DNA from: Endozoicomonas sp. GU-1
Lineage (GTDB): Bacteria; Pseudomonadota; Gammaproteobacteria; Pseudomonadales; Endozoicomonadaceae
DNA length: 64,000 nt
Reading direction: 5' to 3'
NCBI RefSeq assembly: GCF_027366395.1
Contig: NZ_CP114771.1
Coordinates: 3,100,001-3,164,000 of the forward strand
Below are positions 59,001 to 64,000 of the stretch, in pieces. A program made the translations under genes and the position numbers. The notes beneath the pieces were generated by a model, which ran no database searches, was not told the DNA's origin, and saw only the letters and a program-made list of their open reading frames with translations. Positions within the stretch are counted from its first letter, which is position 1. Every line of letters begins with the position of its first letter.

Positions 59001-60306
59001 GGCGCGCAGCGGCGACCACATAAGTGGCGAGCTCTTTCACCGAGTTGTTATTTATGTCATCCGATTCTTTGCTGTCCTGGTGAACCGTGGCCGGACAGTG
59101 CCGGGCCAGCGCCCAGAAATCGGCCTTGATGTCCCTAAGCTCCGGGGCCGGGTGTCGGGCCAGCCAGTGCTCCAGGGCGGATCGGTCGGCACGGTTGTCG
59201 GTGGGCTGATCCGGATAATAACCGGCAATTTTCGCCTTGATGAAACTGTAAATCTCCGGAGCGCCGCGATACGCCTTGGCCAACAGCACATGCAAGGCTC
59301 GGCGTTGATGGCAGGGCAGCAGCCCGGGGCTACCGTCCAGCAGGCGTTCTGCCTCGCCCTGTTGCTCAAACCGATACTGAAAATCCTCCCCGGTCCAGGG
59401 CGGCCTGTCCGGATAGCGCTTTTTATAGGATTGGGGCAGAGACATCAGCAGTGAGTAGACCGGGTTTTCCGGTGCGGGTGGTGGGCTGTCGGAAACGTTG
59501 AGCAGGGCGTTGATCAATGCTGAGCCGGTGGTTTGCTGCCCCGGGGGAGGCATGAAGGTGACCTGTGCCTTTGGTAGATCCATCTTATGCCCATGAATAA
59601 ACAGGTAAGGGTCGGGCAATAACAGGGTTTCCAGGTTGGCAGCCAATTCCGGGTTGCACTCCAGACCATAAAGGGTTGTTGGCATCCCATTGACCAGGGC
59701 ATCCAGCAGTCGGCTGTTGGTCAGGGAAAAAGTGAAACGGCTCTGGCTGGTGAGGTTGACCTGTTGCAGGGATTCCAGGGTATCCCCGGGGTTAATCTGA
59801 TAAGTGAAAGTGGCGCAGTGTGGGTTGCAGGCTCCCGTGGTTGGACAGTCGCCAGCCCTTGCAGGGAGCAACAAATCGGTTGGCAAATTGGCAAACAACT
59901 GTGGTCTTTTACTCGCCGGTAATTCCTCCAGTCGGCACAATAACCATAACCACTGTTTGTCATCCAGCTCGCCAGTAAGCACCAGTTGCCTGCAACCTTG
60001 CAGCAGATTAGCGAGCATATCCGTTTGCACAACGGCAGTGCCCTCTACCATCACGTGGCCTTTGAGACGCTCGATTGAGCTGCGGTTAATCACCACAAAC
60101 GGGCTTTGGGGACAAAAAACGGTGCTGTCGCTGATCGTCTGCTCTTTCCGGGCGTTGAGTTCGGTGGCACCGACATGGGCTACGGACAGGGATATCTGCT
60201 CAGGTAGCCGGACCCATTGCTTGTTGGCGGTGAATCCGCCAACCCGTATGGCCGTTGCCAGGGCTGTCTGAAAGCCAGTGTCTTCCCAGGGTGCGTTGTT
60301 AAACAC
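55837..60306 (-). CDS. Unit 3, main segment: N-terminal part, AAA+ 1, AAA+ 2 and transglutaminase-like domain
   Basis: 1,489-residue open frame, the longest uninterrupted copy; in-frame coding actually begins near 60436. Rough positions in this frame: Walker A GEAGAGKT ~568-575, Walker B LVLDEAN ~644, sensor-1 GNPDHYSGR ~685; second module GPAGWGKD ~882 (Asp replaces Ser/Thr), ISELN ~937 (Ser replaces the Walker B Asp), FATINPGYFAGREALSKALTSRC ~970; transglutaminase-like Cys in GACRHK ~1412 and His in SHRFVEIS ~1438. The second module's ELNLIP/ATINP/GGR-like spacing recalls midasin (Rea1) AAA units. The frame ends after EPDWGG, at a G7 tract. Cytosolic; probably a large remodelling ATPase coupled to a peptidase- or amidase-like fold. 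Function unknown. Confidence 0.75.
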   Translation of the reverse strand: MFNNAPWEDTGFQTALATAIRVGGFTANKQWVRLPEQISLSVAHVGATELNARKEQTISDSTVFCPQSPFVVINRSSIERLKGHVMVEGTAVVQTDMLANLLQGCRQLVLTGELDDKQWLWLLCRLEELPASKRPQLFANLPTDLLLPARAGDCPTTGACNPHCATFTYQINPGDTLESLQQVNLTSQSRFTFSLTNSRLLDALVNGMPTTLYGLECNPELAANLETLLLPDPYLFIHGHKMDLPKAQVTFMPPPGQQTTGSALINALLNVSDSPPPAPENPVYSLLMSLPQSYKKRYPDRPPWTGEDFQYRFEQQGEAERLLDGSPGLLPCHQRRALHVLLAKAYRGAPEIYSFIKAKIAGYYPDQPTDNRADRSALEHWLARHPAPELRDIKADFWALARHCPATVHQDSKESDDINNNSVKELATYVVAAARRARQQPMAQRLGVDLRLARQKRFFDGNLRSTLKDTLIAHRASLRQGNIISQTVGTLESQIAAILMGDQTDQQKSQQIRELLATHFIDDQLPGPCQDLPDALLARQRHHWSRQERRLEHLAQRVRKHPVVFLQGEAGAGKTFMARAIAARAGYPDCQVLQLGPNHTSEALFGGPQLVSYSVGNGAEDHATEFCEGPLLQWALSKDPPLLVLDEANLVPEGLLAPLAGLTRKPPVLHYQGREYELKDRHRIILTGNPDHYSGRHLDNTLKSRIPTFFYNPLPETVLANAIILPNLPQVWPDHLKQQARDRLLTLYNQFRELQDQTTPRDITDVLATVRQILRHCSATGDDTPAQVNALIRRAFMDSLAGAVTTEYQQRLRTLNVWYRGQFKEDPSLLAGVDASFTDFIQRLQAANPDGDFSAEPVRQLVYHYWQSLDKGDSGRTAMLVEGPAGWGKDFVLKRTIRLWQQQQGMNRPFVHINANPNQWTTLAERVKQAMSRGQLIAISELNLIPSHYVEGLLNHVLTGHAARGFRLFATINPGYFAGREALSKALTSRCTQVRLAALTPEELEGLVQGLPKIPDGLPKWLAGHFHQLATALHQQNRPVQLALDDLFSSARQLASQRPEHWHQALRKHLSLPFRALQTPLPPLKEDTARLERIQQEEQRRRDLEASANSIPGLLTPITVIFGPVTRCADRIITVTREATDQDVMTIAQAMQQNMETSRNSGSTVNPQQTGRSAYPCKFGDIVAPLHHKVARYFPRRPYDVHQYHLTFLETRLDEDGRLRNYPIDWTNGTLTPLPGWPDDSAWRTNLGADELPGKFTLILNNQWQPLPALTPRDQLRALRCTPKIPIELARSELTGQLLIKSQASSASPVTVDFIIAPGQTYFTQLRPGEWLTLPEGLCSQRLEDLLAENIFYSETNTCKAYAELRNIHGIPDIPQRLRALLGWLDTFSDSKNVTGQDEQLLLNMLREKQGACRHKATIFQVLCHYWGIPARQVENASHRFVEISPDGGRTWRQYQLGGGGQTIEDIAEPDWGGLSSTRPICAEATRGV

Positions 60307-60323
60307 CAGGTGGGTATTCTCTT

Positions 60324-61235
60324 TCAGGTTGGCCAGGGCACCATCCGAAAAAAACAGCTGCCCCCGGTCATTGAGGGTGATACCGCCGAACAGTCGGCGG
60401 TACCAGTGGTCGGTGGTGGCAAAGTCGAGGGTGATGCGGGAGCATTGGCCGGGATATCTTCCGTGGTTTTTTGGGCCAGCAAGGTTTCATCGGTCACCGG
60501 ATCGGCAATATTGCCGTCGGCTTCTGATAGGGTCTTTTCCGGCATTTGCCCTAATCTGCGCCAGAGGTCGGGGTTGGCGGGCTTACTTCCGTCCAGCATC
60601 CCGTGGTTGACCAGAAATACCCGCCGGATGTGGTCGCCCAGTGGTTTATCGTTACACTTGGGTCCCACCTGAAGAAGGTCATTAAAGCTGGCGATATCAC
60701 CGGGTGTCATGGAGGTCAGGTCAAACACCAGGATCATCGGCTCATCCGTAAACAGTCGGCCTTCTGCTTTTTGTAATTGGCCGCCCTCTAGCCAGGTTTG
60801 TTGCATCAGGCCCTGTTTTTCCAGATCATCCAGCGCGCGAATGCAATACGTTGCAGGCTGTTCACGGCGTAATTGATCAATAATTCGCTGTTGGGTTAAC
60901 GGAGTATTGGCAAAAAAGAACTCACCGGTGCTCAGGCTCTGATGGGCCGCTTCCTGATCCGTTGAGCGGGCGGTGGAGTGATCGCTTTGCAAGTGAGAGG
61001 TAACTTGACAGGCGACTGTTGTCCTTTGTCCTAAATCAGGCGTTGGGACTTTTTGCGGTTCTATTAATCTTGATCGCTTTGCTGAAGATTGCTGAAGTTT
61101 TGCCTGTCCATCGGAAAAATCCGATATTTTCCTTATGTTTCCATCCTGGTGTGGTAAAGAGTGGGTTACTGTTTGACTTGGCAAGGAGTGATAATTGATA
61201 ACTTTGTTTATTGTTTTGTCCATTTGATCATCCAT
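60324..61235 (-). CDS. Unit 3, N-terminal segment
   Basis: 303-residue open frame from MDDQMDK at 61235; coding to EDIPANA near 60442, where one base is missing relative to units 1 and 2 (which read ANALRVTINFATTDNWYHQ). The N-terminal ~85 residues are Gln/Ser/His-rich; LTQQRIIDQLRREQPATYCIRALDDLEKQG and the SMTPGDIASFNDLL block follow. Confidence 0.65.
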   Translation of the reverse strand: MDDQMDKTINKVINYHSLPSQTVTHSLPHQDGNIRKISDFSDGQAKLQQSSAKRSRLIEPQKVPTPDLGQRTTVACQVTSHLQSDHSTARSTDQEAAHQSLSTGEFFFANTPLTQQRIIDQLRREQPATYCIRALDDLEKQGLMQQTWLEGGQLQKAEGRLFTDEPMILVFDLTSMTPGDIASFNDLLQVGPKCNDKPLGDHIRRVFLVNHGMLDGSKPANPDLWRRLGQMPEKTLSEADGNIADPVTDETLLAQKTTEDIPANAPASPSTLPPPTTGTADCSAVSPSMTGGSCFFRMVPWPT

Positions 61236-61307
61236 GCCTGATTTATGAATGCCGGTGTCAGGAAATTTTGGACAACAAAATAATAAGAAGGTTCCTGCTA
61301 CGGAAAC
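61236..61307 (-). promoter_or_regulatory. Conserved leader of unit 3
   Basis: Nearly identical to the leader of unit 1 over about 70 bases, including TATTAT on the coding strand and the CCTGA...TCAGG pair before the start. The following ~65 bases (61310-61375) also match the spacer of unit 1. Confidence 0.45.
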
Positions 61308-61375
61308 ACCGATTGGATGCTCAACCGAAAGGAAAACCAGTTCAACTGGCTGGCCGGTATGCTGATGGTATTGCT

Positions 61376-61421
61376 ACCAAACGAAATCACAAATAGTCAG
61401 AAATATGTGATTCCATCTGGC
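61376..61421. repeat. Hairpin element between units 3 and 4
   Basis: ACCAAACGAAATCAC (61376-61390) pairs with GTGATTCCATCTGGC (61407-61421). Homologous to the hairpin at 47786-47830 but with the last pair changed on both sides (T/A to C/G) and a little extra divergence. Confidence 0.65.
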
Positions 61422-61468
61422 CGGCTACTTAGCTCACGAAACATTGGTCTGGAATCCTGAAAGAGCCA

Positions 61469-62812
61469 CTACCTGTTTTCGATCTGTGCAAGAAACTCAT
61501 CTAAAAGAATCAGCAAATCATCCTCCTGAAGAACGACAGCGGAAGGCCGGTTAAAATGGTCTTTTAAACGTTTTGGCGGTAATTTTAATTGGGTCATGGG
61601 GTCAACTTGCTGATCGGCATGCGTAAGCATCTTAGTAAAGAAAGGCTGCACTGTCTCGGAATACTCCTCATAATAATGAGTTACCCAAGTGAGAGGAGTG
61701 GTATCATTCATGTGATGCGCTGCCAGCCAATTAAAGAATATTATTCTTATTAATTCGCTGAACGGCAAATGGTTAACACTATCATGTATGTCACTGATTA
61801 CTGCCTTTAATCCAGATTTTATTTTTTCTTCAATCTTTTCATCCACCGCTTTTTCAGACAAAGAAGTACAGTCAAAAATAATGGGTTTGTAGCTGGTAGA
61901 TTTTGATACGTTCAGGAAAGCCGCCTCACCGGCCATAAGCTTTTCAGGGATGATAATGCTATTGCCCACAGGCTGGTGGTGGAATTGTTGATGGATGCGA
62001 GGCTGGGATAGTCGCTCCAAAAGGGAGCGGCTCATGGTCATCGTTTTGATCAGGTTTATGCAGTGCTGTGAAAATTCTGGTTCTACGTTTTCAATTTCAA
62101 CAAGGTTAACTGGTTTGGGACTCAGAGAATAAGACTCAAGCATTGATTTTACCCGGTCTTGCAACTGACAGGAATCACAGGCCCCGGAGAACCTCTGTAA
62201 GATGGCCAATAATATATATTTCAGAAATTGAGGTGCTGAGCAGTAAAGGTCACATAGCCAGTTCAAATAATTAACATCGGGCTTTTTTGCCTGTATCAGC
62301 TGAGATAATATCTTTGTATACGAATGATCGAAATCACTTATCGCCTGGCTAAGGCTATGGCACTCACCATCAAACCAGGCGCTTTTTTCTATGAAACGTT
62401 CCCAGAATTCTATGTCTGCACCAACAGTCTGGTAAAATATTTGTGGCGATAACGCTATCCCCCAATGTCCCAGCACATAGTTGAAAGCAATGTCGGTGGG
62501 GTTTCTGATTAAGGTAGAGTAGATATCGTTATGCATAGCCTCAGTCAAAGCTAATCGGTTTTTGTTTATCTCTAATTGTTGTGCAATAAAGTAATCGACA
62601 CCAAAAGCAAGGAAGTCTTTCTGTGAATCGATTAATTGGTCGGAACCGGCATACTCCTCGGGTGACTTCAGCTTAGTGCACTCTGGTTGACGATAATCCC
62701 CCCCAGTCGGGTTCTGTGATATCTGCAGTGGACCGTCCGCCACCACCGAGTTGGTATTGTCGCCAGGTGTGGCCGCCATCGGGGCTGATCTCAACAAAAC
62801 GGTGCGAAACAT
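61469..62812 (-). CDS. Unit 4, C-terminal variable segment
   Basis: Coding from the G7 tract (62698-62704) to 61469: GDYRQPECTKLKSPEEYAGSDQLID, then a strongly diverged stretch, HWGIALSPQIFYQ, VNYLNWLCDLYCSAPQFLKYILLAILQRFSG, HQPVGNSIIIPEKLMAGEAAFLNVSKS, KPIIFDCTSLSEKA and LLILLDEFLAQIENR. The tail matches unit 2 rather than units 1 and 3 (AQIEN versus LIAD). Read only after a frame change at the tract. Confidence 0.65.
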   Translation of the reverse strand: MFRTVLLRSAPMAATPGDNTNSVVADGPLQISQNPTGGDYRQPECTKLKSPEEYAGSDQLIDSQKDFLAFGVDYFIAQQLEINKNRLALTEAMHNDIYSTLIRNPTDIAFNYVLGHWGIALSPQIFYQTVGADIEFWERFIEKSAWFDGECHSLSQAISDFDHSYTKILSQLIQAKKPDVNYLNWLCDLYCSAPQFLKYILLAILQRFSGACDSCQLQDRVKSMLESYSLSPKPVNLVEIENVEPEFSQHCINLIKTMTMSRSLLERLSQPRIHQQFHHQPVGNSIIIPEKLMAGEAAFLNVSKSTSYKPIIFDCTSLSEKAVDEKIEEKIKSGLKAVISDIHDSVNHLPFSELIRIIFFNWLAAHHMNDTTPLTWVTHYYEEYSETVQPFFTKMLTHADQQVDPMTQLKLPPKRLKDHFNRPSAVVLQEDDLLILLDEFLAQIENR

Positions 62813-63464
62813 TCCGTACTTGCCGGGCAGGAATCCCCCAATAGTGGCAGAGCACCTGGAAGATCGTCGCCTTGTGTCGGCAAACCCCTTGCTTCTCCCT
62901 GAGCATATTCAGCAACAGCTGTTCATCTTGTCCGGTCACATTTTTGCTGTCGGAAAATGTAGCCAGCCAATCCATCAACGCCATTAGCCGCTGCGGAACA
63001 TTAATGACCTCATCGATGCCACGCAGCTGTTCATAGGCTTTGCAGCTGCTTGTTTCGGAGCAAAAAATCTGCTTTGCCAACAGATCTGCAAGCCGTTGAC
63101 TGCACAATCCCTCTTGTAATGTCAGACACTCGCCCGGTTTCAGCGGGGAAAAATAGGTTTGCCCGGGGGCAATGATAAAGTCCACCGTTACCGGTGCTGG
63201 TGCGGATGCCTTACTTTTGATTAACAATTGCCCTGTCAGCTCGCTTCGGGCCAGCTCAATGGGGGTGTCCGGGGTGCAGCGCAGTGCCCTGAGCTGGTCC
63301 GAGGGCGTCAGGGCAGGCAAGGGCTGCCATTGGTTATTCAGGGGCAGAGCAATATTGCCGGGCAGTTCATCGGTGCCAAGGCTGGTCCGCCAGACGATAT
63401 CATCAGGCCATCCTGGCACAGGGGTTATCGTGCCATTTGTCCAGTCGATGGGGTAGTCGCGCAA
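62673..63464 (-). CDS. Unit 4, transglutaminase-like segment
   Basis: 263-residue open frame: LRDYPIDWTNG, DFIIAPGQTYFSPL, CLTLQEGLCSQRL, FSDSKNVTGQDEQLLLNMLREKQGVCRHKATIFQVLCHYWGIPARQV, SHRFVEISPDGGHTW. It stops after EPDWGGLSST because of the G7 tract, exactly as in unit 3. Upstream it is joined to the AAA+ segment through the same one-base deletion as in unit 2. Confidence 0.68.
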   Translation of the reverse strand: MRDYPIDWTNGTITPVPGWPDDIVWRTSLGTDELPGNIALPLNNQWQPLPALTPSDQLRALRCTPDTPIELARSELTGQLLIKSKASAPAPVTVDFIIAPGQTYFSPLKPGECLTLQEGLCSQRLADLLAKQIFCSETSSCKAYEQLRGIDEVINVPQRLMALMDWLATFSDSKNVTGQDEQLLLNMLREKQGVCRHKATIFQVLCHYWGIPARQVRNVSHRFVEISPDGGHTWRQYQLGGGGRSTADITEPDWGGLSSTRVH

Positions 63465-64000
63465 CCGGCCGTCCTCATCCAGATGGGTCTGGACAAAAAG
63501 AGACGATATTGGCGGGTATCGTAAGGGGTTTCAGGGAAGTATCTGGTGATCCTGAAGTGGCAGGGAGCCACAATATCGCCAAATACGGAGGGGTAAGCCG
63601 AATGACTGTTTCTTTTCGGCTTTACCGTTGACCCGCTCTTGTGGCTGGTCTCCAGGCCTTGTTGCATGGCCTGCACAATCGTTATGACCTCCTGATCTGT
63701 TGCCATCGGTGTCACGGTGATTACCCGGTCACGACAACGGGGTACAGGCCCGAATTTTACCGTGATGGGCACCAACAGACCGGGTATGCTATTGGCGCTG
63801 GCCTCAAGGTCCTGGCGTCGTTGTTCTTCCAGCTTGATTCGTGCCAGGCGAGCGGTATCTTCCTGCAGCGGGGGCAGCAGTTTCTTTAAAGCGCGAAAAG
63901 GCAGTGACAGATGTTGTCGCAAGGCCTGATCCCACTGTTCAGGGCGCTGACCGGCCAGCTGCCGGGCGCTGCGAAACAGGTCGTCCAGTGCCAGTTGCAT
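63425..64000 (-). CDS. Unit 4, AAA+ 2 end and linker (cut by window edge)
   Basis: Open frame entering from beyond the window: LALDDLFRSARQLAGQRP, LSLPFRALKKLLPPLQEDTARLARI, a basic/acidic helix, SIPGLLVPITVKFGP and YRLFLSRPIW, where the frame breaks (63484-63500). The array therefore continues past 64000. Confidence 0.65.
   Translation of the reverse strand: MQLALDDLFRSARQLAGQRPEQWDQALRQHLSLPFRALKKLLPPLQEDTARLARIKLEEQRRQDLEASANSIPGLLVPITVKFGPVPRCRDRVITVTPMATDQEVITIVQAMQQGLETSHKSGSTVKPKRNSHSAYPSVFGDIVAPCHFRITRYFPETPYDTRQYRLFLSRPIWMRTAGCATTPSTGQMAR

Larger units (their letters stand above)
41011..64000 (-). repeat. Tandem array of about 6.6-kb genes for giant AAA+/transglutaminase-like proteins (units 1-4)
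   Basis: Four head-to-tail units: unit 1 41011-47598, unit 2 47924-54507, unit 3 54645-61235, unit 4 61469 to beyond the window. Each encodes about 2,195 residues if frameshifts are ignored. N-terminal and AAA+ regions are nearly identical between units; the C-terminal ~450 residues diverge. Spacers of 137-326 bp carry a conserved 70-bp leader before each start. The order within each unit, start to stop, is: N-terminal region, AAA+ 1, AAA+ 2, transglutaminase-like, variable C-terminal region. Confidence 0.9.

Overview
The window reads as the chromosome of a gammaproteobacterium. The housekeeping proteins (Epd, Pgk, Nfo, PntAB, GlpKFABC, MaeA, Gor) look close to enteric/Vibrio-type homologues. 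Long low-complexity, repeat-rich and effector-like genes sit between them, a mix typical of marine host-associated Oceanospirillales such as Endozoicomonas. That genus-level guess is inference from gene style, not a database match.

Layout. 1-9.5 kb: 3' end of epd, a large imperfect palindrome, a putative Fe(II)/2OG dioxygenase gene on the other strand, pgk, a broken rfaH-like gene overlapping an alpha/beta hydrolase, nfo, an unrecognised acidic protein and a FAD-monooxygenase-like protein. 9.5-14.6 kb: one giant Ser/Thr-rich repeat protein with a GLUG-like beta-helix middle and a C-terminal membrane anchor. 14.7-17.7 kb: pntA-pntB (minus strand). 18.3-26.9 kb: the glycerol/glycerol-3-phosphate regulon, glpF-glpK leftwards and glpA-glpB-glpC rightwards from a shared control region with GlpR-like half-sites. 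The repressor gene glpR next door is destroyed by an IS605-family element (target TTAC) and a separate internal deletion. 26.9-35.6 kb: a TetR regulator, two tandem paralogues of unknown function (each frameshifted), a ZntA-type P-type ATPase, an unknown protein, a 210-bp palindromic element, an ArsR/SmtB regulator with an alpha-5 metal site, and a frameshifted EamA transporter. 35.6-40.9 kb: maeA, a SnoaL-like protein and gor, with three copies of an intergenic element whose long stem changes in a compensatory way between copies, a candidate structured RNA family.

41-64 kb: a head-to-tail array, all on the minus strand, of four units (the fourth cut by the window edge) of about 6.6 kb. Each unit encodes a protein of about 2,195 residues: a long N-terminal region, a canonical AAA+ module, a second midasin-like AAA+ module with altered Walker motifs, a transglutaminase-like domain and a diversified C-terminal region. 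Every unit is split by single-base frameshifts. Two shifts sit at the same sites in more than one unit, including a poly-G tract (G7 in two units, G6 in another) just before the variable C-terminal region. The units are mosaics of one another.

Most core metabolic genes are intact, while accessory genes carry many one-base lesions, often in homopolymers. Whether these are decay, contingency/slippage sites or sequencing errors is the main uncertainty. No tRNA, rRNA or CRISPR array was seen.
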